A DNA stretch of 64,000 bases from Streptomyces sp. NRRL WC-3626 (GTDB taxonomy: Bacteria; Actinomycetota; Actinomycetes; Streptomycetales; Streptomycetaceae), in the NCBI RefSeq assembly GCF_000718785.1, contig NZ_JOCA01000009.1, positions 315,215 to 379,214 on the forward strand, read 5' to 3'. The notes under the pieces were generated by a model that saw nothing but the letters and a program-made list of their open reading frames with translations, was not told where the DNA came from and searched no databases. Positions within the stretch are counted from its first letter, which is position 1. The number at the start of each line of letters is the position of its first letter. Shown here piece after piece: positions 8,222-16,206 of this stretch. Position numbers and translations under genes: made by a program.

Positions 8222-8758
8222 GTGCCGGACCTGGTCACGTTCGACGAGATCACCCACCTCTTCACCAGCTTCCAGCACACGGCTTGGCGCCTCGAAACCC
8301 GGCGCGGCTATGCCACTGACCGGGACAGCCCGAACTGGCCCCGCTTCCAGAGAGGCGAAACCTTCGGCTACGACCCGGCCAACCCTTGGCAGGCTGCCGT
8401 CCGTCGGCAGACACGGGCAGGGAAGCGGTACGAGCGAGTACGCCTCGTCGATGATCCGCCTACCGAGGGCCAGCGGTTCCTCCTCGCCACCGGACTCGGA
8501 AACGTGGCCGCCGGTGAGGACATCCGCAACCTCTGGCGTACCGACGCAGTACGTCTTGGGCTGCCGGACTACGACTTCTGGCTGTTCGACTCCCGCACCC
8601 TGGCGAAGTTCGTCATCGACGACCACGGCGTCACCCTCGGCCTCCGAGTCCTGGAGGACGCAGAGAGCGTCGTGCGTGCCTGCCAGGCTCGTGATGCCGC
8701 CTGGCATCACGCAGTGCCTACCGGCCGGTTCCAGGCACAGGTACCGTCGGCCAGGTGA
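8222..8758 (+). CDS. DUF6879 family protein
   Basis: A 178-residue protein from a GTG start. The family pattern is clear: FDEITHLFTSFQHTAWRLETR near the N-terminus, the central RRQTRAGKRYERVRLVDDPPTE block, and 'YDFWLFDSRTLAKFV' toward the end. DUF6879 proteins almost always lie next to an XRE/DUF5753 regulator, as here (4-bp GTGA overlap with the next gene). The biochemical role is unknown. No signal peptide or transmembrane segment is visible. Confidence 0.85.
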   Translation: MPDLVTFDEITHLFTSFQHTAWRLETRRGYATDRDSPNWPRFQRGETFGYDPANPWQAAVRRQTRAGKRYERVRLVDDPPTEGQRFLLATGLGNVAAGEDIRNLWRTDAVRLGLPDYDFWLFDSRTLAKFVIDDHGVTLGLRVLEDAESVVRACQARDAAWHHAVPTGRFQAQVPSAR

Positions 8759-9600
8759 GCGCCACCGACCACCAGTCCGGCCGCGAGGCCCTCGGCGCGC
8801 GACTGCGCGAGCTGCGCAGCGAGGCCGGCCTCCAGGGCAAGGAGCTCGCCGATCGGCTGGGCTGGCAGCGCTCGAAGGTGTCCCGCCTCGAGAATGGGAA
8901 GCAGACCGCGACGGCCGCCGACCTCCAGGCCTGGGCGCAGGCCCTCGGCGTCCCCGCAGAGTCCGCCGACCTCCTGAGCCGGCTGCGGGGCCTGGAGTCC
9001 CGGCAACGGTCATGGCGCCGTCAGCTCGCCACCGGGCACCGGGCCGTGCAGGACCGCTACGTCGCCGCCTACCGGCGCACCGCGACCGTCCGCGGCTACG
9101 AAGCCACCGTGATCCCCGGGCTGTTCCAAACCCCCGGTTACGCCCGGCACCTGCTGCTCCTCAACGCCGACCTCATGCAGTCACCGCGGGACACCGACGA
9201 AGCCGTGAGCGCCCGCATGAGACGGCAGGAGGTGCTGTACGAGGACGGCCACAGCTTCCGCGTCCTGATCTGGGAAGGCGCGCTGCATGCCCGCGTCGGG
9301 CCCGGTGAGGTGATGGCAGGCCAGCACGACCGGCTGATAGGGCTGATCGGCATGCCCCAGGTGACACTCGGGATCGTGCCGTTCGGGGCCCGGCTGAAGC
9401 TGTCTCCGAAGCACGGCTTCTGGATCTTCGACGAGGAGCGGGTGGTCGTCGAGACGATCAACTCGGAGTTCGTGCTGGAGTCCACCGAGGATCTCGCCCT
9501 GTACGGCCGCGTCTGGGACCGGCTCGACGCGACCGCGGTCTACGGGGAGCAGGCCCGCCGGCTGATCGGCCGGGCGCGCGCCTCCGTCGACCTGCGCTGA
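8755..9600 (+). CDS. XRE-family regulator with DUF5753 domain
   Basis: A 281-residue cytoplasmic DNA-binding protein. The N-terminal HTH (about residues 10-65, with GKELADRLGWQRSKVSRLENG) is followed by a DUF5753 domain (about 100-275, with YEATVIPGLFQTPGYAR and LIGLIGMPQVTLGIVPFGA). The GTG start overlaps the DUF6879 stop (GTGA), so the two are coupled. It belongs to the large Streptomyces group that includes BldB/WhiJ-type partners and probably controls its own operon. Confidence 0.9.
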   Translation: MSATDHQSGREALGARLRELRSEAGLQGKELADRLGWQRSKVSRLENGKQTATAADLQAWAQALGVPAESADLLSRLRGLESRQRSWRRQLATGHRAVQDRYVAAYRRTATVRGYEATVIPGLFQTPGYARHLLLLNADLMQSPRDTDEAVSARMRRQEVLYEDGHSFRVLIWEGALHARVGPGEVMAGQHDRLIGLIGMPQVTLGIVPFGARLKLSPKHGFWIFDEERVVVETINSEFVLESTEDLALYGRVWDRLDATAVYGEQARRLIGRARASVDLR

Positions 9601-9726
9601 ACAACCCGCCACAACTCGACAGTTCCTTCGGCAATCAGCGGCAATCGGCATACATACCCGCAGCCTGCCTCCGTACCGTCCTGGTCACGGCCCGAGTACC
9701 GCATCACTTCACCGCTGGAGGAAGAC

Positions 9727-10227
9727 GTGACCCTCGCCTTGGAACAGCTTGCCGCGACACGGACCCGCGACCCGCAGCAACTCCTCAACGCGGTCGCCCC
9801 GCACATCACCGAACTCACCGTCAACGTCTTCGACTCCGGCATGAACCTGTGGGACCGCGAGATCGCCCTGCTCCTGCGTGACCACACCATGGTCCGCGAC
9901 ATGGCCGAACGCATCCTCGGCAACGCCGTCATGTACGTCATGGGCTCCATCGAGAACCCCGGCGTCCACCTCGGTGTCGGCCGGCTCGTCGACATCGGCG
10001 TCCACCAGCTCATCCTCGACACACCTGTCTGGTGGGGAATCTGCCACCTGTACAACGGCGGCCGGTTCAAGCACCACGCCCCGTTCGTCAAGCGCCGCAG
10101 CGACGGCCTGTGCCTGCGCACCGGGGACTTCCTGCGAGACCAGGGCTGGGCGATCGACGAGGAACTGTGGGCCGTCGACGGTGCGGACTGCTCACCGTGC
10201 GACGACAAGGTCCCCGACAGCCACTGA
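9727..10227 (+). CDS. Glycine-rich-domain-like (DUF1399-type) protein
   Basis: A 166-residue protein with a GTG start and a strong GGAGGAAG site. It is mostly helical. Its middle carries VDIGVHQLILDTPVWWG and a following GGRFKHH, which recalls the 'vDlgWH.fll.T..Y..fC...gRFiHH' signature of glycine-rich-domain proteins. Here the tryptophan-histidine pair is altered (GVHQ). Two cysteines sit at the C-terminus (CSPC). Such genes are frequent beside XRE regulators in Streptomyces. The function is unknown. Confidence 0.6.
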   Translation: MTLALEQLAATRTRDPQQLLNAVAPHITELTVNVFDSGMNLWDREIALLLRDHTMVRDMAERILGNAVMYVMGSIENPGVHLGVGRLVDIGVHQLILDTPVWWGICHLYNGGRFKHHAPFVKRRSDGLCLRTGDFLRDQGWAIDEELWAVDGADCSPCDDKVPDSH

Positions 10228-10244
10228 ACCGGCGCTACAGTCGC

Positions 10245-10274
10245 CCCCGCCCTCACGGCATCCCGAGGGCGGGG
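10245..10274 (+). terminator. Hairpin between the 9727 gene and the methyltransferase
   Basis: Perfect 10-bp arms (10245-10254 and 10265-10274) with a 10-nt loop start 17 bases after a stop codon. It probably limits read-through into the methyltransferase gene. Confidence 0.65.
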
Positions 10275-10308
10275 CTCCCGCATCCCGACAACTGGAGAAA
10301 CCACCGCT

Positions 10309-10962
10309 GTGCCCGTACCTCACAACATCGCTGCCGAGGCCGAACTGTGGGACACCTACGCCGAGTCCGCGTTCAAGGACGACGCCGAGCCGTCGTTCTG
10401 CTGGACCCAGTACACCGGCCACGGCCCCGGCACCGAACTCCTCGGCACGCCGGAGACGGTCCTGGAACTGGGCTGCGGCACCGGGAGGGCCCTCGCCCAC
10501 CTCGCGCGACAGGGCGTGAAGGCGACCGGCGTGGACCTGTCCCCGCGGATGGCGCGGCGCGCGGGCGAGAAGTGGGCACCGCTCGGGGTACGGATCGAGC
10601 AGGGAGAGGTCCTCGACTGGCTCGCCGCCGACCGGGACCGGTACGACGCCGTGTACTCCATCTTCGGCGCGGCCTGGTTCACCGATCCGTCCCGGCTGTT
10701 CCCGCTCGTCCGCCGGCACCTGGCTCCGGGAGGCGTGTTCGCGTTCTCCCAACCGCCCGCCATCCCCGGCGCCTACGGGCCGCAAGGCATGTACAAGGGC
10801 GGCTTCGCGGGCAAGGCGATGTTCACCTACCGCTACAGCTACAAGCCCACGGTGTGGGAGAGACACCTGCTCCGGGCCGGATTCTCCTCGGTCGAGGCAT
10901 CGGTCGTGGACGCACCCAGGCCGGGACACATCGGGACCTTGATCGTGCGCGCCCGCCCTTGA
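10309..10962 (+). CDS. Class I SAM-dependent methyltransferase
   Basis: A 217-residue soluble enzyme of the Methyltransf_25/11 type. SAM motif I is VLELGCGTGRALAHLA (about residues 47-62); an acidic loop with TGVDLSPRMA, the YDAVYSIFGA strand and a 'LAPGGVFAFSQPP' segment follow. The substrate is unknown. The GTG start is preceded by a GGAG-like site. It stands alone in the accessory island behind a terminator, so its job is not indicated by context. Confidence 0.88.
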   Translation: MPVPHNIAAEAELWDTYAESAFKDDAEPSFCWTQYTGHGPGTELLGTPETVLELGCGTGRALAHLARQGVKATGVDLSPRMARRAGEKWAPLGVRIEQGEVLDWLAADRDRYDAVYSIFGAAWFTDPSRLFPLVRRHLAPGGVFAFSQPPAIPGAYGPQGMYKGGFAGKAMFTYRYSYKPTVWERHLLRAGFSSVEASVVDAPRPGHIGTLIVRARP

Positions 10963-11100
10963 TCGGCCGCCCAGCCCTCCTGCCGGTCGTCCGGCGCCGG
11001 GCAGTCGTGCCGACCTGGCCGGTACATCAGATCCGACGCTGGTAGTACGCAAGCCCCTCGGGATGGGTCGGCTTCCGCAGTTACCTCGGAGACGGCTCCA

Positions 11101-11175
11101 GAATTTCACCGTACACTCCGGAACTTCACCGTTCGCATCCGCTACGCCACTGTCCGCAACTACCGTGGACAGTGG
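11101..11175 (+). promoter_or_regulatory. Repeat-rich control region upstream of the XRE gene
   Basis: Two direct repeats GAA(T/C)TTCACCGT begin at 11101 and 11121, exactly 20 bp apart (two helical turns). Downstream is a perfect 9-bp inverted repeat, CCACTGTCC at 11147-11155 and GGACAGTGG at 11167-11175. All lie within 125 bp of the XRE start and look like operators, most simply for autoregulation. Confidence 0.45.
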
Positions 11176-11224
11176 CGGCCTCCCGCTCGGGGATCGCTGA
11201 ACAGCACGGCACCAGGGGAAGCAC

Positions 11225-12073
11225 ATGGCCTCCGAGACCCAGAAGCTCGACCCGGCCCGCTCGGCGCGGGAGCTCTACGGCACGGAACTGCGGCGTCAGC
11301 GACAGCTTGCCGGGGTGTCCCTGGACCGGCTGTCCGACATCGTGAACTACAGCAAGACCCAGCTCCACGGCGTCGAGACCGCCGAGCGTCTGCCGCTGCC
11401 CCCGCTCTCGTCCAAGCTCGACGCCGCGTTCGGCACGGGCGGGCTGTTCGAGGGCCTGTGGAGCATCATTCAGCGGGAGCGCTACCCCGACCGCTACCGC
11501 CGCTTCATGGAACTCGCCGACCAGGCCACCGACATCCACGAATACGCCGGCCACCTGGTACCGGGGCTGCTCCAGACACCGGCGTACGCGCGGGCGCTGC
11601 TGCGGGTGGGGGACCCGGAGGCATCGGGGGAGGAGATCGAGCGGAAGGTGGGGCTTCGGGTGGGGAGGCAGGGGCGGTTGGGGGAGGGGGAGGGGCCCCG
11701 CTTGTGGGCACTCCTGGAGGAGGGCGTTCTGCGGCGTCCCGTTGGAGGGCCAGCCATCGCGCGTGAGCAGCTCCGGGCCCTGTTGTCGTTCGCCGAGTCA
11801 CCGCGCATTGAGGTGCAGGTCATCCCGTACGCGCATGGGGAACACGCACTGCTCGACAGCACCCTGACGCTCCTGACCCTGCCGAACACCACGGCAGTTG
11901 CCTACGTGGAGAGCAACTACTCCGGCCAACTCATCGAGGATCCGGCCGAGGCCATGAAGCGACGTCGGGCTTACGATCTACTCAGGGCCAACGCCCTGTC
12001 GCCGCGGGAGTCCGCCGCGATGATCGAAGCAGCGATGGAAGGCTTCAACCCATGCGAGCAGCAACCGAACTGA
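11225..12073 (+). CDS. XRE-family regulator with DUF5753 domain
   Basis: A 282-residue DNA-binding protein with an N-terminal HTH (about residues 18-70, with LSDIVNYSKTQLHGVETAERL) and a DUF5753 domain (YAGHLVPGLLQTPAYARALL, then IEVQVIPYAHGEHALLDST). The ATG is preceded by AGGGGAAG. The DUF397 gene begins inside its last codons, making the common XRE-DUF397 pair. A G-run-rich stretch at about 11640-11700 lies inside the coding sequence. Confidence 0.92.
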   Translation: MASETQKLDPARSARELYGTELRRQRQLAGVSLDRLSDIVNYSKTQLHGVETAERLPLPPLSSKLDAAFGTGGLFEGLWSIIQRERYPDRYRRFMELADQATDIHEYAGHLVPGLLQTPAYARALLRVGDPEASGEEIERKVGLRVGRQGRLGEGEGPRLWALLEEGVLRRPVGGPAIAREQLRALLSFAESPRIEVQVIPYAHGEHALLDSTLTLLTLPNTTAVAYVESNYSGQLIEDPAEAMKRRRAYDLLRANALSPRESAAMIEAAMEGFNPCEQQPN

Positions 12074-12258
12074 GCCCCATACGGTGGCGCAAGTCGAGCT
12101 ACAGCAATGTGGACGGGGGCAACTGCCTTGAAGTCGCCGACGGCTTCCCCGGCGCTGTGCCCGTCCGGGACAGCAAGGACGTAGAGGGCCCCGTTCTGAT
12201 GATCCCGCGTCCAGCCTGGGCGCAGTTCGTTGGAAGCATCAAGCAGGCTTCAAAGTAG
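12052..12258 (+). CDS. DUF397 domain protein
   Basis: A 68-residue protein with the diagnostic WRKSSYSNVDGGNCLEVA start and a 'VPVRDSKDVEGPVL' middle, which is a complete DUF397 domain. Its ATG overlaps the end of the XRE gene by 22 bp, so the two are translationally coupled. DUF397 proteins accompany XRE/DUF5753 regulators across Streptomyces, sometimes as toxin-antitoxin-like or developmental pairs. No catalytic residues are apparent. Confidence 0.92.
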   Translation: MRAATELSPIRWRKSSYSNVDGGNCLEVADGFPGAVPVRDSKDVEGPVLMIPRPAWAQFVGSIKQASK

Positions 12259-12267
12259 GGGCAGCAA

Positions 12268-12297
12268 CGGGCCGTGGCAAGCCCCGGCCACGGCCCG
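12268..12297 (+). terminator. Terminator after the XRE-DUF397 pair
   Basis: Perfect 10-bp arms (12268-12277 and 12288-12297) with a 10-nt loop begin 9 bases after the DUF397 stop. Confidence 0.75.
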
Positions 12298-12318
12298 CCG
12301 GGAGCGGGCGTCCTCTGC

Positions 12319-12951
12319 TCAACCGGTTACACCCGCGTGCTGAGCCATAGCCTCTTCCAGTCGGGTCAGGACCTGGTCTTCCTTGCGATCGGCTTTGTCG
12401 CGCTGCGAAGCGATCAAAACCGTCTCGTCCTCCGCCAACACCTCCTTCGAAGTGTGCGCCTTATTGATCCATCGCCCTTCCGGCCGGAGCCAGAATGCCT
12501 GACGTCGGCCCACCAGTCGGTAGCTGTATGTATCGCCAGGCTCGCCGTCGACGCGCGGAAAGCGCAGGCCGCGGCTCATCTGGCCACCCTGGCAGACCTC
12601 CCCCAACGTCACATGCTCAACCGCCCCCATCCGCCGCAGTATCGTCCGCGCTCGTGGCTGGAAGTTCAGCGCCCGCAGCGTCGTCGTATCCACCCCGCGC
12701 TGCGCGAACCCCAGGTCCCGCCCCTGCTCATGCCACCGCAGGTCGAGCAGATCCCCGAGCCCCGCAGTCTCGAACAGGTCCCGTGTCGCCTGATTCACGC
12801 CGCTACTGAAGTACCAGAAGTGCTGGGGCTCGCTGAGCAGCGTGGCCTGGATCTTGGGGTTGACGTCGGAGACGTCCAGGGCGTCCCGAAGGTTGCGTGA
12901 GAACAGGTGGGCCCGGTTGTCGCCCCCGACCCACTTGGACGACGCACTCGT
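12319..12951 (-). pseudogene. Truncated remnant with AIPR-like (abortive-infection) segment
   Basis: The frame is open from a TAG at 12952-12954 down to the stop at 12319, but has no start codon in its first 50 codons; the first is a GTG at 12798 with no clear ribosome site. The upstream part reads NRAHLFSRNLRDAL, then VNPKIQATLLSEPQHFWYFSSG. This matches the 'lfdRNvRdyLg..VN..I..TL...P..FW..NnGi' core of AIPR proteins, which are phage-resistance-associated. The remaining 160 residues contain FWLRPEGRWINK and are not recognised. The N-terminal half of an AIPR protein is missing, so this is probably a decayed defence gene. Confidence 0.5.
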
Positions 12952-13011
12952 CTACCGGGCGACGGGCGGCATCCGCCCGCGCGGTGAACCGTCCCGCTCC
13001 CTGCCTCCCCG

Positions 13012-14604
13012 TCACCCCGAGGCCAGCTGTTCCGCTATCTCACTGATCCAGCCTGCGGTCTTCGCCGGGTCGTCGAGGGTCTGCGCCCATGCTTCAGGGT
13101 CCAGCCTGTGGTCGGTGGGGCCCGCTTTGAGGGCGATGAGGAGGGACCTCGCGGATTCCCTCATCTCGGGCGTCGTGTCGCCGCTGCCGGGGATGCCGGG
13201 GCCCGCCGCCAGAGCGTAGATCTCGCGCGCCATGGCCTGGCGTTCGCCCTTCGACACCTTCTTCCAGAACGTCAGGGCGTGCTTCAGCGAGTCACCTCGG
13301 GATGCGGCGTCCGCCGGGGTCTCGCCCTCCGGCGCCCAGCGTTCGGGGTGGCGTTTCTCCTCGTAGCGCTTCGTGGCGGCGCGGAGCGCCTTGTACAGGG
13401 TGACGCCGAGGACGAGGCCGGCGCCTGCCCCGGCGAGGCCCCACCCGACCGGGTTGCTCGCCAGCCCGGCCGTTCCCGCCGCGACCGCCGTCACCACGCC
13501 GGCCGCGGCCTTGGTGGACTCGCCCACCGCGCCGCCGATCGCCTCTTTGCCGATCTTGGTGAGCTGCTTCTTCTTCGCGTACTCCTGCGCCCTGGCCAGC
13601 CTGTCCGCCTCCCCCTCCCACCGTCTCTCCGTGCGGTGGATGGTCTCGGCGGTGTCACGGACCTCACCCATCGCCTCCCAGGCGGCGTCGATGGCCTCGG
13701 AGACGAGCTCCAGCCGTTCCTCGCCCTCGTGGTCCCAGTAGGCGTCCAGCGCGACGTACGCCTCCGCCGCGGCCCATTCGGCCTGCTCGTACGACTCGTT
13801 CAGCCGGGTCAGCGCGGCCGGCTGGACGAGGTGGGGGTCTCCGAGTTCCTTCACCCTCTTGTACTTGCGGGCCGCTCCCCCGACCCGGAAGGCCGCCCGC
13901 ATGCCCTTGATCGCGCCGACGGAAGCACTGGCGATACCGCTCGCCTCGGACGCCACCGCGGCGTCCGCCGCCTTCTGGACCTTGGTCACCTCCTTGGCGA
14001 TGGCCGCGCTGTAGCTTCCCGAACCGGCGGCGGCGATGACCGCGTCGGTCCCCTTGACCTTGGCCTTCTTCTGCGCCGTGTGGTGCTTGGCCCCGGTCTC
14101 GTGCGTCTTGGCGTCCTTCATGTTCTTGTACGCGTCCATGCCGCTGACCACGGCGCCGGAGGCCTCCGTGAGGAGGTTCCCCGACGCGGCGGAGGTCCCC
14201 GAGGCGGCGGCGGAGTGCTTGAGGCCCTCGTTGGCCGCGGCGGCGGCCTGCTGGGTGAAGCCCGCGTTGACGGGGGTCTGGACTCCCTTGATGAAGGTGT
14301 CGATGGGTTCGAGATTCTTCTTGAACCTGTCCAGGAGCCCGGCGATCCGGTCGCGATAGCTCTTCTTCTTCGCCCCGGCGGACGCGTCACCGTTCTCCGG
14401 CGCCTTCCCCTTGTCCGCGCTCCTGGCACGCTGCACCGCCGCGGCCGTGGCCCGGTTGCCGGCGCTGGACTGCATCTGGAGGAAGGCCTGCCCCACCGGG
14501 TTCCGGGACGGACTCCCGGCCCGGCTCCCTTCCTGACGCTGCCGGGCCGACGTCGGGACGGCCGCGGACTGCCGTGCCGAGGTATGGCGGGCCGGGATGC
14601 TCAT
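13012..14604 (-). CDS. Large helical protein with contractile-injection cargo signature
   Basis: 530 residues from the second ATG at 14604, which sits 7 nt after AAGAGG; ATG 14610 is closer. Residues 1-40 are disordered. Residues 42-61 (FLQMQSSAGNRATAAAVQRA) fit the 'Lqr.aGNaAv..llqR' motif found at the N-terminus of proteins associated with extracellular contractile injection systems. Then come a lysine-rich coiled region, long alanine-rich helices, and a glycine-rich hydrophobic hairpin around 'GTAGLASNPVGWGLAGAGAGL' (about residues 385-425) that could insert in membranes. No signal peptide is present. It is a candidate cargo or toxin; no catalytic site is recognised. Confidence 0.6.
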   Translation of the reverse strand: MSIPARHTSARQSAAVPTSARQRQEGSRAGSPSRNPVGQAFLQMQSSAGNRATAAAVQRARSADKGKAPENGDASAGAKKKSYRDRIAGLLDRFKKNLEPIDTFIKGVQTPVNAGFTQQAAAAANEGLKHSAAASGTSAASGNLLTEASGAVVSGMDAYKNMKDAKTHETGAKHHTAQKKAKVKGTDAVIAAAGSGSYSAAIAKEVTKVQKAADAAVASEASGIASASVGAIKGMRAAFRVGGAARKYKRVKELGDPHLVQPAALTRLNESYEQAEWAAAEAYVALDAYWDHEGEERLELVSEAIDAAWEAMGEVRDTAETIHRTERRWEGEADRLARAQEYAKKKQLTKIGKEAIGGAVGESTKAAAGVVTAVAAGTAGLASNPVGWGLAGAGAGLVLGVTLYKALRAATKRYEEKRHPERWAPEGETPADAASRGDSLKHALTFWKKVSKGERQAMAREIYALAAGPGIPGSGDTTPEMRESARSLLIALKAGPTDHRLDPEAWAQTLDDPAKTAGWISEIAEQLASG

Positions 14605-14823
14605 GGACATACCTCTTCTGCGGCCGGGCGGGGCGGGACAAAGGTAGCCAGGCACGGCCAACGGAAGAGGTACCGCGGGAAAACTCTTCGGGGATGCGCT
14701 GGAATGACATCACGGGAGAAACGGATGCCGGGACACGCGTCGCGCCGTGCGCACGTGCCCGCCCGTTCCGGCGCAAGGGGCGCCCTCCATCTCCCCGGGA
14801 ACGCGCCTCGTCCCGGTCGGCGG

Positions 14824-15162
14824 TCAGCGTCGCAGGGTGTCCGTCGCCCGGCCCGCCAGCGGGATGCTGTCGACCGACGGGGCCTGGGCGACGGGGCCCG
14901 TGACCGCTCGGGACTCGACCGGGGCGAAGTCGGCGACCTGGGTGCCCACGCCGTTGTCGAGGGGGTCGACGCCCGTGCCGGCCAGGGGGTTGGGCTGGAG
15001 GTCCGCGACCGCGCCGACGGAGCCGCGTGCGTCGTCGAGGAGTGTTCCGGAGTCCGCGGCCGCCGCCGTCGCCGCGCCCGCCCCGAGCGCCGCCGCGGCG
15101 GTCGCGAGAACGGCCAGGGCGCGTCGGGCGGTCGGCGTCTTGGGTGCCTTGTGTCGGGCCAT
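14824..15162 (-). CDS. Small secreted protein
   Basis: A 112-residue protein with an RRALAVLATAAAALGAGAA signal peptide cleaved after an Ala-rich stretch near residue 28, then a short polar, Pro/Val-rich mature part. It ends in arginines and has no cysteine or catalytic motif. The start at 15162 was chosen for the AGGTGGC site. It resembles the small secreted protein at 21096 in layout: Ala-rich signal, then an acidic VxxLxP-type tail. Such proteins are often annotated ATP-binding in Streptomyces without any visible nucleotide-binding motif. Confidence 0.7.
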   Translation of the reverse strand: MARHKAPKTPTARRALAVLATAAAALGAGAATAAAADSGTLLDDARGSVGAVADLQPNPLAGTGVDPLDNGVGTQVADFAPVESRAVTGPVAQAPSVDSIPLAGRATDTLRR

Positions 15163-15289
15163 CGCAGTGCCACCTGTCAGCTTCACTCGGTAATCGGGTC
15201 GACGCGAAGGGTAGTTGACGTGTGATGCGCGCTTCAAAGCCGTACCGCCGGGTCTACGCCGCCCGGATGATGCCTCAGACTGGTGTCCT

Positions 15290-15943
15290 GTGAGTTCCCA
15301 GTCGCCCCTCCCCGCGCGAGTCGTGCTGCTCTGCGGCCCCTCCGGCTCCGGCAAGTCCCTCATCGCGGCCCGTTCCGGTCTGCCCGTGCTGCGTCTCGAC
15401 GACTTCTACAAGGAGGGCGACGACCCGACCCTCCCCCTGGTGGCGGGGAGTTCCGACATCGACTGGGACCACCCCGGCTCCTGGGACGCGGACATCGCCG
15501 TCGCCGCGATCGAGCGGCTGTGCCGCTCCCGTCGTACGCCGGTGCCCGTCTACGACATCTCGCTGAGCGCCCGTACCGGGGAGACCACCGTCGACATCGG
15601 CGGGACCCCGCTGTTCATCGCCGAGGGCGTCTTCGCCGCCGAGATCGTCGAGCGCTGCCGTGAACGGGGGCTGCTGGCCGACGCGCTGTGTCTGAGCCGG
15701 GGGCCGGTGCGGACGTTCCGGCGGCGGTTCCTGCGGGATCTGCGGGAGGGCCGCAAGTCGGTGCCGTTCCTGTTGCGCCGGGGCTGGCGGCTGATGCGGC
15801 TGGAGCGGTCGATCGTGGCCCGTCAGACGGCGCTGGGCGCGTACGCCTGTGACCGCGACGAGGCGTTGGGCCGTCTCGCGAAGGCGGCCGTCGCCGGGCG
15901 TTCGGCGACGGCGGGCAGTACGAGTGCGGGTACGGCGGTGTAG
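15290..15943 (+). CDS. Uridine kinase-like P-loop protein
   Basis: 217 residues from the GTG at 15290. The Walker A loop is GPSGSGKS (about residues 15-22), followed by a substrate-binding strand LRLDDFYKEGDDP, then 'DWDHPGSWD' and the family's PVYDIS motif. This is the NTP-dependent uridine/cytidine kinase fold. The likely reaction is phosphorylation of uridine or a related nucleoside, which would fit the nucleoside salvage genes elsewhere in the window, although no shared operator is seen here. No Shine-Dalgarno is obvious; it may be leaderless. Confidence 0.85.
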   Translation: MSSQSPLPARVVLLCGPSGSGKSLIAARSGLPVLRLDDFYKEGDDPTLPLVAGSSDIDWDHPGSWDADIAVAAIERLCRSRRTPVPVYDISLSARTGETTVDIGGTPLFIAEGVFAAEIVERCRERGLLADALCLSRGPVRTFRRRFLRDLREGRKSVPFLLRRGWRLMRLERSIVARQTALGAYACDRDEALGRLAKAAVAGRSATAGSTSAGTAV

Positions 15944-15966
15944 CGGGCGCCCCGCGCACACGAAAG

Positions 15967-16004
15967 GCGGGACTGGGCGGGCCCCCCGGCCCTTCCAGTC
16001 CCGC
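15967..16004 (+). terminator. Terminator after the uridine-kinase-like gene
   Basis: Perfect 10-bp arms (15967-15976 and 15995-16004) are followed by TGTTT. The hairpin lies 24 bases after the stop. Confidence 0.75.
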
Positions 16005-16030
16005 TGTTTCGCACTCCCCCGTGCTCCCCC

Positions 16031-16200
16031 GCTTGCCACGGTGACGTCCCCCGACGCCCCCGCGTTTTCCCCCGATCGTCACGGCGACGTCCCCCGACAT
16101 CCCCGCGACCTCCCCCGCTTGCCACGGTGGCGTCCCCCGACATCCCCGTGGCCCCCCGATCGTCACGGAAGCGTCCCCCGACACCCCCGCGACTCCCCCG
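16031..16200. repeat. 43-bp tandem repeat, four copies, between convergent genes
   Basis: Units start at about 16031, 16074, 16117 and 16158 (steps 43, 43, 41). Each contains a (GCTTGCC or GATCGTC)ACGG half followed by GTCCCCCGAC and CCCCGCG. The two unit types alternate (A-B-A-B), so the larger period is about 86 bp. It is non-coding on both strands as far as can be judged. It sits between the converging uridine-kinase-like and sigQ genes. Confidence 0.7.
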
Positions 16201-16206
16201 TAACCC

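Noticed and set aside
13108..15225. A 705-residue plus-strand open frame
   Set aside because: It is antisense to the injection-cargo-like gene, with shadow-like composition and no recognisable domain.
15967..16206. The 43-bp tandem repeat as a CRISPR array
   Set aside because: The units are contiguous, there are no unique spacers, and no cas genes are nearby.
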